NCBI RefSeq assembly: GCF_900105805.1
Contig: NZ_LT629788.1
Location: 5,626,501-5,690,500, forward strand
DNA from: Pseudomonas moraviensis
Lineage (GTDB): Bacteria; Pseudomonadota; Gammaproteobacteria; Pseudomonadales; Pseudomonadaceae
DNA length: 64,000 nt
Direction: 5' to 3'
Under the pieces are notes generated by a model. It did no database searches. It saw nothing but the letters and a program-made list of their open reading frames with translations, and was not told the DNA's origin. Below, piece after piece: positions 50,715-58,596 of the stretch (position 1 is its first letter; each line of letters begins with the position of its first letter). The position numbers and the translations under genes are program-made.

Positions 50715-51680
50715 TCAGACAGCCTCTTGCTCGCGGCGATAGGCGTAGGTATCGGCGAAGCGCGAGAGCAGGAATTCAGCACAGGTGGTCGTCGGATATT
50801 TCGCTGGATGCTGCGCGTCCTGACAACCGGGCAGGCATTCAATGCGCGTGTCCGGGTGCGGTTCGGCGAAGAACGGCATCGAATAGCGATCCACGCCCAG
50901 CGGGCTGATCACCCGGTGCGGCGTCGAGCGATAACGGTCGTTGCTCCAGCGCGCCATCATGTCGCCGAGGTTGACCACGAACGTGCCGTCAATCGGTGGC
51001 GCGTCGATCCATTTACCGTTGACGTTCTTCACCTGCAAGCCGCCGGCGCTGTCCTGGTAGAGCAAAGTGATGCAGCCGTAATCGGTGTGGGCGCCGGCAC
51101 CTTGCTGCTCGGCGGAACTGGCGGTGTGGCGCGGCGGATAATGGATCATGCGCAACACGCTGACCGGCTCGACAAAACGCATATCGAAGAAATCGCGCTC
51201 GATGCCCAGCGCAATGGTCATCGCCCGCAACAGGGTTTGCGCCAGCGCCTGCATGTCGAGGTAATGCTGCTCCATCAGCGATTCCCAGCCGGGTTGCGTC
51301 GGATGGCGATTGGGGCCGCGCAAGGGTTTTTCCGCGAGCACCTCGGGATGCTCGGCCGGCAGGTGCAGGCCCATGTCGAAGGTTTCTTTGAGATCGCTGG
51401 GTTTGTCCGGGTCCAGTTGCTCGGTGGCAATCGCACCGTACCCGCGATGGTGGCGGGTCTGGGTGATATCGATCTGGAGTTTTTCCGCGGCGGGCAGTGC
51501 GAAGAAACGCTGGGCGTGATCGAGCAGGGCGTCGATGCGCCGTGGGGAAATCGGATGGCCCTTGATATAGAAAAAGCCCCACTCGCGACAGGCGTGGTCG
51601 ATCTGCTCGGCCACGGCGGGCCAAGCGTTTTCGTCGGTGCTGTAGAGCGGGCTGATGTCGATGATGGGGAGCTGATCCAT
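50715..51680 (-). CDS. 2-oxoglutarate/Fe(II)-dependent oxygenase, isopenicillin N synthase family
   Basis: A 321-residue oxygenase from ATG 51680 (AAGGA six bases upstream). The N-terminal DIOX_N part begins MDQLPIIDISPLYST. The catalytic facial triad is His-x-Asp in GAHTDYGCITLLYQD plus the distal His in RYRSTPHRVISP. The 2-oxoglutarate-binding Arg is in DRYSMPFFAEP. It corresponds to PA0147, next to the adenine deaminase gene. A purine or purine-derived substrate is plausible from context only. It would hydroxylate or demethylate using O2 and 2-oxoglutarate. Confidence 0.9.
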   Translation of the reverse strand: MDQLPIIDISPLYSTDENAWPAVAEQIDHACREWGFFYIKGHPISPRRIDALLDHAQRFFALPAAEKLQIDITQTRHHRGYGAIATEQLDPDKPSDLKETFDMGLHLPAEHPEVLAEKPLRGPNRHPTQPGWESLMEQHYLDMQALAQTLLRAMTIALGIERDFFDMRFVEPVSVLRMIHYPPRHTASSAEQQGAGAHTDYGCITLLYQDSAGGLQVKNVNGKWIDAPPIDGTFVVNLGDMMARWSNDRYRSTPHRVISPLGVDRYSMPFFAEPHPDTRIECLPGCQDAQHPAKYPTTTCAEFLLSRFADTYAYRREQEAV

Positions 51681-51710
51681 ACACAATCCTTGAGGACACA
51701 GAAGATCAAA

Positions 51711-51800
51711 TGTAGGAGTGAGCCTGCTCGCGATAGCGGTGTACCAGGCAACACTTTTGCTGAATGAAACACCGCTATCGCGAGCAGGCTCACTCCTACA
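51711..51800. repeat. REP doublet (REPIN-like)
   Basis: Inverted GGAGTGAGCCTGCTCGCG cores with GATAGCGGTGT and ACACCGCTATC inner flanks, 90 bp. It lies between the BMP and oxygenase genes. Confidence 0.92.
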
Positions 51801-51822
51801 GGGGATGGTGGTGGGGCTGGGA

Positions 51823-52896
51823 TTACTTCGGCATCTCGGCCTTCATGCCTTCAACGTAGTAATTCATCGACGCCAGTTCCGCGTTGGTGGCACTCACGCC
51901 TGCGGGGATTTTTTCGGCGCCGGCCTGATCCTTGATCGGCCCGGTAAACGGCTGCAATGCGCCGCTCTTGATGTCGGCAATCAACTGCTCGGCCTCGGCT
52001 TTCACCGGCGCCGGCACCAGGTCGCTGATCGGCAGTTCCACCGTGCCTTCCTTCAACCCGCCCCAGTAATCCTGGGATTTCCAGGTGTGATCGATCACAC
52101 CTTGCGTGGCCTGAATGTAGTGCGGCGCCCAGTCGTTGACGATTGAGGTCAGCACCGCTTTCGGTCCGAAGTGGGCCATGTCCGAGGCGTAACCCACGGC
52201 ATACACGCCGCGTCGCTCGGCAGCCTGGATCGGCGCCGGGCTGTCGGTGTGCTGGAACACCACGTCGACGCCCTGGTCGATCAGCGCGTTGGCGGCATCG
52301 GCTTCCTTGCCCGGATCGAACCACGAGTTGACCCAGACCACTTTGATTTCGGTGCCAGGGTTGTACTTGTTCAACGCCAGCTGAATGGCGTTGATGTCGC
52401 GGATCACTTCCGGAATCGGGAACGAGGCGACGTAGCCGATCTTCCTGGTCTTGGTCATCTTCGCCGCGAGGAATCCGCTGACGTAACGGCCCTCGTAAGT
52501 GCGCGCGAGATAGGTGCCGAGATTCTTGTCCTGCTTGTAGCCGGTGGCGTGTTCGAACGTCACCTTGGGAAACTGCTTGGCGACTTTCACCGTCGGGTTC
52601 ATGTAGCCAAATGACGTGGTGAAGATCAGATCGTATTTGTCCTTGGCCATGTTGCGGATCACCCGCTCGGCGTCGGCGCCTTCGGCGACGTTTTCCACGT
52701 AGTTGGTGGTGATCTGCGTGCCGAATTTCTCCGCCAGCGCCTTGCGCCCCTGTTCGTGCTGATACGTCCAGCCGTGGTCACCGATCGGGCCGATGTAGAC
52801 GAAACCGACCTTCAGCGGATCGGCAGCGCTGGCGCTCAGGCTGATTCCCAGACCGATGGCGGCGTACAGCAGTTTGTGCAGCGGACGTATTGGCAT
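51823..52896 (-). CDS. BMP-family substrate-binding protein (nucleoside/purine ABC transporter)
   Basis: A 357-residue periplasmic protein from ATG 52896; the weak upstream start TTG 52935 is rejected. The signal peptide is MPIRPLHKLLYAAIGLGISL, cleaved near SASAAD. The BMP/PnrA family pattern includes KVGFVYIGPIGDHGWTYQHE, DLIFTTSFGYMNPTVKVAKQ and VFQHTDSPAPIQAAERRGVY. BMP proteins bind nucleosides or related purines. The matching ATPase and permeases are at 57670-61263, separated by other genes. It is probably the binding component of that transporter. Confidence 0.92.
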   Translation of the reverse strand: MPIRPLHKLLYAAIGLGISLSASAADPLKVGFVYIGPIGDHGWTYQHEQGRKALAEKFGTQITTNYVENVAEGADAERVIRNMAKDKYDLIFTTSFGYMNPTVKVAKQFPKVTFEHATGYKQDKNLGTYLARTYEGRYVSGFLAAKMTKTRKIGYVASFPIPEVIRDINAIQLALNKYNPGTEIKVVWVNSWFDPGKEADAANALIDQGVDVVFQHTDSPAPIQAAERRGVYAVGYASDMAHFGPKAVLTSIVNDWAPHYIQATQGVIDHTWKSQDYWGGLKEGTVELPISDLVPAPVKAEAEQLIADIKSGALQPFTGPIKDQAGAEKIPAGVSATNAELASMNYYVEGMKAEMPK

Positions 52897-52980
52897 GAAC
52901 CCGAACCCCGTTTTGTTGTGTGTGCTCAGGGCCAATGCAAATTGCTGACCAACAGGACAACAAACTTTCGAGAACCGCGT

Positions 52981-53063
52981 GAGGGCCCTATCGCGAGCAG
53001 GCTCACTCCTACAGGGGAATGCATTTCAACTGTAGGAGTGAGCCTGCTCGCGATAGGGCCCTC
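52981..53063. repeat. REP doublet, perfect 33-bp arms in outward arrangement
   Basis: Arms 52981-53013 and 53031-53063 are exact reverse complements ending in GAGGGCCCTATCGCGAGCAG, separated by 17 bases. It sits in the gap upstream of both the BMP gene and chaA, where their promoters must lie. Confidence 0.95.
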
Positions 53064-53184
53064 AAGGCCAATAAAGGTGCACCTGACGAAGCACCGCCAT
53101 GGGTTGGTGCGCGAAGATGTAACGAAACGTTAGCGCCGCCTGGCAGTCAGTAGCTCATCAGCTCTTTTCGGCAAAAGGCCCGTC

Positions 53185-54276
53185 ATGCTCTCGATCCTCA
53201 AACAAGAAAGCTTCCTGCTGCTGGCAGTCCTTGCCGCGTGCGTCGCTTATCCACTGGAACACTGGCTGCTGCACAGCGGCCAGATCGTCGCGCTGGTCGG
53301 CGGTCTGCTGCTGATCGCCTTCATCGTCGCCGCTTCGATGCGCGTCGCTCATCACGCCGAACTGCTCGCGGAAAAGGTTGGCGATCCTTACGGCACGATG
53401 ATCCTCACGCTCTCGGCGGTGCTGGTCGAAGTGGTGATCCTGGCGATCATGATGAGCAACGAAGCCTCGGCGACGCTGGTGCGCGACACGATTTATTCGG
53501 CGGTGATGCTCGACATCAACGGCATCCTTGGCCTTGCCGCATTGATGGGCGGGATCAAACACGGCGAGCAGTCCTACAACGACGATTCGGCGCGCAGTTA
53601 CAGTGTGATGATCCTCACTGCGATGGGCGTGTCGATGGTGGTGCCGGAGTTCATTCCCCAGGCCAACTGGAAGATTTATTCGGCGTTCACCATCGGCGCG
53701 ATGGTGGTGCTCTATGCGTTGTTCCTGCGCATGCAGGTCGGCCCGCACAGTTACTTTTTCAGCTACAGCTACCCGGACAAACGCCGCCGCAAGGAGCCGG
53801 TCGAGCAGGAGCCGAAACCGGTCAGCCTGGCGTTGTCGATCGGCATTCTGGTGTCGGGAGTGGTGATCATCGGCGCGCTGGCCGAGGTCATGTCGAAGAC
53901 GCTTGATCTGGGTCTGGAAGGCACGGGCGCGCCGCCGGTGATCACGGCGATTCTGGTGGCGGCGATTTCGGCAGCGCCGGAGATTCTGACCGCATTGCGT
54001 GCCGCACTGGCGAACCGTATGCAGTCGGTGGTCAACATCGCGATGGGTGCGTCACTGTCGACAGTAATCCTCACCGTGCCGGTGATGGAAGCAATGGCGC
54101 TGTACACCGGCCAGCCGTTTCAAATGGCGATGACCCCGGTGCAGACAGTGATGATCTTCATCACCCTGATCGTCAGTGCGATCAACCTCAATGACGGCGA
54201 GACCAATGCCATCGAGGGCATGACGCACTTTGTGCTGTTTGCGACCTTTATCATGCTGTCGCTACTAGGTCTTTAG
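53185..54276 (+). CDS. chaA: Calcium/sodium-proton antiporter ChaA
   Basis: A 363-residue CaCA-family antiporter with about 11 membrane helices. The two inverted repeats are marked by ILTLSAVLVEVVILAIMMSN (first acidic helix) and ILVAAISAAPEILTALRAAL (second), each carrying the conserved Glu. The central cytoplasmic loop is basic (YPDKRRRKEPVEQEPKP). It exchanges Ca2+ or Na+ for H+ at the inner membrane. ATG 53185 is clear. Confidence 0.9.
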   Translation: MLSILKQESFLLLAVLAACVAYPLEHWLLHSGQIVALVGGLLLIAFIVAASMRVAHHAELLAEKVGDPYGTMILTLSAVLVEVVILAIMMSNEASATLVRDTIYSAVMLDINGILGLAALMGGIKHGEQSYNDDSARSYSVMILTAMGVSMVVPEFIPQANWKIYSAFTIGAMVVLYALFLRMQVGPHSYFFSYSYPDKRRRKEPVEQEPKPVSLALSIGILVSGVVIIGALAEVMSKTLDLGLEGTGAPPVITAILVAAISAAPEILTALRAALANRMQSVVNIAMGASLSTVILTVPVMEAMALYTGQPFQMAMTPVQTVMIFITLIVSAINLNDGETNAIEGMTHFVLFATFIMLSLLGL

Positions 54277-54292
54277 GGCTGGCAGATACCCA

Positions 54293-54382
54293 TGTGGGAG
54301 CGAGCCTGCTCGCGAAAGCGGTGTGTCATCCAACAAACATGTTGTCTGACACTCCCTCTTCGCGAGCAGGCTCGCTCCCACA
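54293..54382. repeat. REP doublet, GCGAG variant
   Basis: Inverted GGGAGCGAGCCTGCTCGCG cores with AAAGCGGTGTG inner flank, 90 bp, between the convergent chaA and deaminase genes. Confidence 0.92.
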
Positions 54383-54400
54383 GTTTTGAACGACGGTGAG

Positions 54401-55759
54401 TCAGGTCCCGGCGATCAACTGGCGAGCCGCCTGGCTGTGATCGGCAATCAGACCTTTCAGGTCCAGCCCTTCAACCTGGCCATCGACCACACGCCACTTG
54501 CCCCCGATCATCACTCGATCGGCCCGATCGGCGCCGCACAGCAGCAACGCTGAAATCGGATCATGGCTACCGGAGAAGCGCAGTTCATCGAGCTTGAACA
54601 ACGCCAGATCCGCCTGTTTGCCCACGGCGATTTCGCCGATGTCGCTACGGCCGAGCAGGCTCGCCGAACCTTTGGTCGCCCAGCCCAGCACGCGCTCCGG
54701 GGTGATTTTTTCGGCGCCGTAACGCAGGCGCTGGATGTACAGAGCCTGACGCGCTTCGAGGATCATGTTCGAGGCATCGTTGGAAGCCGAACCGTCCACA
54801 CCGAGACCAAACAGCGCGCCGGCGTCGGTCAGCTCGATGCTCGGGCAAATGCCGGAAGCCAGGCGCATGTTCGAGCTTGGGCAATGGCAGATACCGGTGC
54901 CGGCCTGGCCGAGGCGGGCGATTTCGTCGGGGTTGAAATGGATGCCGTGGGCCAGCCAGGTACGCGGGCCGAGCCAGCCGACGCTGTCCAGATAATCAAC
55001 GGTGCGCAGGCCGAAGCGCTGCAGGCAGAAGTCTTCTTCATCGAGGGTTTCTGCCAGGTGGGTGTGCAGACGCACGTCGAGCTTGTTCGCCAGATCAGCG
55101 CTGGCCGACATGATTTCCGGGGTCACCGAAAATGGCGAACACGGCGCCAGGGCGATCTGGATCTGCGCGCCGTCGCCACGCTCGTGGTACTCGTGAATCA
55201 GCCGCTGACTGTCGTCGAGAATCACCTGACCTTCCTGCACCGTTTGTTGCGGAGGCAGGCCGCCGTCCTTCTCGCCGAGACTCATCGAACCGCGCGTGAG
55301 CATGGCGCGCATGCCCAGTTCGCGCACCGTTTCGACCTGCACGTCGATGGCGTTTTCCAGACCGTCCGGGAACAGATAGTGATGGTCGGCAGCAGTGGTG
55401 CAGCCTGAGAGCAGCAATTCGGCCAGCGCCACTTTGGTTGCGAGGGCGAGTTTTTCCGGCGTCAGACGCGCCCATACCGGGTACAGGGTTTTCAGCCACG
55501 GAAACAACGGCTGATTGACCACCGGCGCCCAGGCGCGGGTCAGGGTTTGATAGAAATGATGGTGAGTGTTGATCAGGCCCGGCAGGATCACATGCTCGCG
55601 GGCATCGAACACCGCATTGCACGGCGCCGACGGCTGCTGGCCGGCAGTGAGCACTTCGACGATGACACCGTCTTGCACGACAAGGCCGCCACGGGCGTCG
55701 AGTTCGTTGGAGGTGAAAATGGCGAGGGGATTTTTTAACCAGGTACGGGTCGCAGGCAT
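54401..55759 (-). CDS. 8-oxoguanine deaminase
   Basis: A 452-residue amidohydrolase. Zinc/metal ligands are in LPGLINTHHHFYQTLTRAW, RLHTHLAETLDEEDFC, WLAHGIHFNPDEIARLG and LGVDGSASNDASNM (catalytic Asp). CPSSNMRLASG is the usual loop of the family. It matches PA0142-like enzymes that deaminate 8-oxoguanine (and isocytosine) to uric-acid-type products. It lies within the purine region, divergent from nothing close. A signal peptide is absent, so it is cytoplasmic. Confidence 0.92.
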   Translation of the reverse strand: MPATRTWLKNPLAIFTSNELDARGGLVVQDGVIVEVLTAGQQPSAPCNAVFDAREHVILPGLINTHHHFYQTLTRAWAPVVNQPLFPWLKTLYPVWARLTPEKLALATKVALAELLLSGCTTAADHHYLFPDGLENAIDVQVETVRELGMRAMLTRGSMSLGEKDGGLPPQQTVQEGQVILDDSQRLIHEYHERGDGAQIQIALAPCSPFSVTPEIMSASADLANKLDVRLHTHLAETLDEEDFCLQRFGLRTVDYLDSVGWLGPRTWLAHGIHFNPDEIARLGQAGTGICHCPSSNMRLASGICPSIELTDAGALFGLGVDGSASNDASNMILEARQALYIQRLRYGAEKITPERVLGWATKGSASLLGRSDIGEIAVGKQADLALFKLDELRFSGSHDPISALLLCGADRADRVMIGGKWRVVDGQVEGLDLKGLIADHSQAARQLIAGT

Positions 55760-55921
55760 TGTGGCCGGCTCCTCTGAAAGTTGGGTTCAGGGTTGCCAGC
55801 TCAGTGTTGCCCTGTCTGCTGATCCAGGGTCGCCGCGAAGGACGAGGCGCGCAGTTTCAAACAAATCGCAGCGCCGGGCAAGCCCAACCCGACCGGACAC
55901 CACGCCAAAATACACAACCCC

Positions 55922-55999
55922 TGTAGGAGCTGCCGAAGGCTGCGATCTTTTGATCTTAAAAACAAAATCAAAAGATCGCAGCCTTCGGCAGCTCCTACA
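55922..55999. repeat. REP doublet of the second family
   Basis: GGAGCTGCCGAAGGCTGCGA and its inverted partner over 78 bp, with inner flanks GATCTTTTGAT and ATCAAAAGATC. It lies downstream of the SDR gene (leftward) and upstream of the deaminase gene. Confidence 0.92.
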
Positions 56000-56012
56000 G
56001 GGATTTGTATGT

Positions 56013-56699
56013 TTACCAGAGAATGGTTTCACCCTTGTAATTGACGAAGTGATGCCCGCCCTTGCCGGTAAACGCATTGACCTGATCGATCAGCCCGCGT
56101 GTGCTGGTCTCGACATCGAGATCGGCGCCTTCGCCGCCCATGTCGGTCTTCACCCATCCCGGGTGCAGCGACAGCACGGTGAGTTTCTGCTCGCCCAGTT
56201 GCGTGACGAAACTGTTGGTCATCGAATTGAGAGCTGCCTTGCTGGCCTTGTACAGCGCCAGTTCCGGCGCGTCGGGCATGGTCACGCTGCCCAGCACCGA
56301 ACTCATGAACGCCAGCACGCCGCTGCCGTCGCGGATCTGCCCGACGAAGCGCTGAGCCAGATTGATCGGCGCCACTGCGTTGGTGAAAAACAGCTGGCCG
56401 ACCTCGGCCAGGGTCGCGCCGCCCGGGGTCTGCACGTCCGGGCCTTTGACCCCGGCGTTGACGAACAACAGATCGAAGGTTTCGCCCTTGAGCTTCTGGC
56501 TCAGGGCGATCACCGCTTGCTGATCGTCCATGTCGAGCTTCTCGATGCGCACATCACCCAGCGCTTGCAGCGCCTCGGCCTTCTGCGGATTGCGCACGGT
56601 GGCGGTTACTTGCCAGCCGTCGCCCAGCAACGTCTTCACCAGCCCGAGGCCCAAGCCACGAGAGGCGCCGATGATCAGTGCGTTTTTTGCCTGAGACAT
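56013..56699 (-). CDS. SDR-family oxidoreductase
   Basis: A 228-residue short-chain dehydrogenase. NAD(P)-binding IIGASRGLGLGLVKTL, LFVNAGVKGP, active-site Ser in AFMSSVLGSV and YKASK in LALYKASKAALNSM are present. LSLHPGWVKTDMGG follows. Resembles C-factor/CsgA-like SDRs. It starts 19 bases after the MerR-family gene on the same strand and is probably co-transcribed with it. Substrate unknown. Confidence 0.9.
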   Translation of the reverse strand: MSQAKNALIIGASRGLGLGLVKTLLGDGWQVTATVRNPQKAEALQALGDVRIEKLDMDDQQAVIALSQKLKGETFDLLFVNAGVKGPDVQTPGGATLAEVGQLFFTNAVAPINLAQRFVGQIRDGSGVLAFMSSVLGSVTMPDAPELALYKASKAALNSMTNSFVTQLGEQKLTVLSLHPGWVKTDMGGEGADLDVETSTRGLIDQVNAFTGKGGHHFVNYKGETILW

Positions 56700-56718
56700 G
56701 ATGGGGTTTCCTTGAAAG

Positions 56719-57075
56719 TCAGCGTTCAGGATTCAATGGACACGCCTGACCGAGCCGGAGTTTCAGCTCCTGGCGCAGGGTGTCGAGTTCGCTCATGCGG
56801 GTTTCAATCAATTGCAGTTTGTCGCGCAGCAATTGCGCCACGGCATTTCCCGGGTCGGGGGCATGCCAGAGGGCGGCGACACTGTTGCCGATCTCGCCCA
56901 AGCTAAAGCCAAGGCGTTGCGCGGTTTTGATATAGAGCACCAGTTGCAGCATCTCCGGCGGATAGTCGCGATAGCCGTTGGCGCTGCGTTGTGCCGCGAT
57001 CAGCCCGCGCTGCTCGTAGAAGCGCAAGGTGTCACGACTGACGGCGCTGGCCCGGGCTAATTCACCGATGCGCAT
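56719..57075 (-). CDS. MerR-family transcriptional regulator
   Basis: A 118-residue regulator from ATG 57075. The winged helix MRIGELARASAVSRDTLRFY and GYRDYPPEML (about residues 1-44) and a dimerisation helix (LIETRMSELDTLRQELKLRL) are present. There is a single Cys in the C-terminal tail QACPLNPER, so it is not a typical two-Cys metal sensor. The SDR gene follows. Divergent from the membrane-protein gene at 57159, with a MerR-type promoter in between. Confidence 0.9.
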   Translation of the reverse strand: MRIGELARASAVSRDTLRFYEQRGLIAAQRSANGYRDYPPEMLQLVLYIKTAQRLGFSLGEIGNSVAALWHAPDPGNAVAQLLRDKLQLIETRMSELDTLRQELKLRLGQACPLNPER

Positions 57076-57095
57076 GCTGGATCTCAAAGGATGTA

Positions 57096-57126
57096 TTGAC
57101 CCTGGAGCATACCCCAGGCTTTACCG
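57096..57126 (+). promoter_or_regulatory. MerR-type promoter with 19-bp spacer
   Basis: TTGACC (57096-57101) and TTACCG (57121-57126) are 19 bases apart. The dyad CCTGG (57101-57105) / CCAGG (57114-57118) lies in the spacer, the hallmark of MerR-controlled promoters. It faces the membrane-protein gene. Confidence 0.75.
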
Positions 57127-57158
57127 TGCGTGCTCCTTGAATTTTTGGAGCTGGAACG

Positions 57159-57578
57159 ATGTGGACGGCAACGCAATATCGCAACGTGGTGCGCGGCAGC
57201 GCCTGGTATGACCTGATCGTCACGGCAGCGTTTGTCACGCCGTGGAGTTTTGCGCTGGTGCATCAGTTGCTGACGGCACTGAACTGGCCGGGCGAACTGC
57301 CCGCATTCGAACCGCTGCATATGTTGATGGCGAATCTGTTGGGCTCGGTGGTGTGCGTTTGGGCGGTGCTGCGAATCCGTGATCCGCAGGCGCTGTACGG
57401 GCGCTACGACGCCGTGGCGAGGTTTCTGTTTGCGGCGTGGCAGGGGTATGCCCTGTTGCATGGGGCCAGTTCGATTCTTGTGGTTTTTCTTGTCTTTGAA
57501 CTGGCGTGGGGTGTGGTTCAGGCACTCCCTTTATGTGGCGAGGGAGCTTGCTCCCGCTCGGCTGCGCAGCAGCCGTAA
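57159..57578 (+). CDS. Small multi-pass membrane protein, likely MerR target
   Basis: A 139-residue protein with about four membrane helices (for example WYDLIVTAAFVTPWSFALV, HMLMANLLGSVVCVWAVL, FLFAAWQGYALLHGASSIL and FLVFELAWGVVQAL). The start ATG 57159 has GGAG about eight bases upstream. The last 14 residues (from about CGEGACSRSAAQQP) are encoded inside a REP element, so the original stop may have been altered. I do not recognise a family. Regulation by the divergent MerR protein is likely. Confidence 0.75.
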   Translation: MWTATQYRNVVRGSAWYDLIVTAAFVTPWSFALVHQLLTALNWPGELPAFEPLHMLMANLLGSVVCVWAVLRIRDPQALYGRYDAVARFLFAAWQGYALLHGASSILVVFLVFELAWGVVQALPLCGEGACSRSAAQQP

Positions 57579-57655
57579 AGCCTGAGTGCGAGATCGTTCA
57601 GGCTCACTGTTGAGGGCCGCTACGCGCCCCAGCGGGAGCAAGCTCCCTCGCCACA
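57534..57655. repeat. REP doublet of the third family
   Basis: GTGGCGAGGGAGCTTGCTCC and its inverted partner GGAGCAAGCTCCCTCGCCAC span 122 bp. The left arm encodes the C-terminal codons of the membrane protein gene. The right arm ends 15 bases from the 3' end of the permease gene. Confidence 0.9.
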
Positions 57656-57669
57656 GTTCCTGTGTATGC

Positions 57670-58596
57670 CTAATGCCCCGCCTGCCAAGGCTGCCCCAAC
57701 GAAACCGGCGCATACAACCGTGTGCGCACGGCATCGCGGGACAACAACACCAGCACCACAATCGTCGCCACATACGGCAGCATCGCCAGCAGGCTCGACG
57801 GAATCGCCAGCCCCAACCCCTGTGCCACCAGGTGCAGGATGCTGGCGAGGCCGAACAGATACGCCCCGAGCAACAAACGCCAGACTCGCCAACTGGCAAA
57901 TACCACCAGCGCCAGGGCGATCCAGCCGCGTCCGGCGGTCATGTTTTCGGCCCACATCGGGGTGTAGGCCAGCGACAGATACGCCCCGGCCAGCCCGGCC
58001 ATGGCTCCGCCAAACAACACCGCCAACGTGCGCACGGTCAGCACCGGCAAGCCCATCGCACTCGCTGCATCGGGGTTCTCACCGACCGCTTGAATGATCA
58101 GCCCGACACGACTTTTGATGATCACCCACGCCACCAGCGCAAACAGCGCGAACGACAGATACACCAGCAAGTCCTGAGCAAACAGCATCCGCCCGATCAG
58201 CGGAATCTCACTCAAATACGGAATCGGCAAAGGCTCGAAACCCGCCAGCGGTTTACCGACCCAGGCCGCGCCGACAAACGTCGACAGGCCCACACCGAAA
58301 ATCGTCAAAGCCAACCCGGTCGCCACCTGATTGGCGTTGAACACCAGCGCGACCAGAGCAAACAGTGACGACAACAACATCCCGGCCAACATCGCCAACA
58401 GCACGCCGAGCCACAGGTTGCCGCTGTTCAGCGCGACGATGAATCCGATCACCGCGCCAAACAGCATCATGCCTTCCTGACCCAGATTGAGGACGCCGCT
58501 CTTCTCGCAGATCAATTCACCCAGTGCCACCAGCAGCAGCGGCGTGCCGCAGCGGACCATGGCGTAGAAAATATTGCTCAACAGATCGATGTCCAT
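57670..58596 (-). CDS. ABC transporter permease, BMP/nucleoside type (second)
   Basis: A 308-residue permease with nine or ten hydrophobic helices, starting at ATG 58596, which overlaps the upstream permease stop (TGATG). Features: GELICEKSGVLNLGQEGMML and VGENPDAASAMGLPVLTVRT, the typical cytoplasmic loop of branched-chain/nucleoside (BPD_transp_2) permeases. It pairs with the preceding permease to form the channel. The REP doublet follows its 3' end. Confidence 0.92.
   Translation of the reverse strand: MDIDLLSNIFYAMVRCGTPLLLVALGELICEKSGVLNLGQEGMMLFGAVIGFIVALNSGNLWLGVLLAMLAGMLLSSLFALVALVFNANQVATGLALTIFGVGLSTFVGAAWVGKPLAGFEPLPIPYLSEIPLIGRMLFAQDLLVYLSFALFALVAWVIIKSRVGLIIQAVGENPDAASAMGLPVLTVRTLAVLFGGAMAGLAGAYLSLAYTPMWAENMTAGRGWIALALVVFASWRVWRLLLGAYLFGLASILHLVAQGLGLAIPSSLLAMLPYVATIVVLVLLSRDAVRTRLYAPVSLGQPWQAGH

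Noticed and set aside
57586..58368. 260-codon plus-strand frame over the ABC permease
   Set aside because: Antisense to a well supported membrane permease and composed of Gln/His/Arg-rich shadow sequence.
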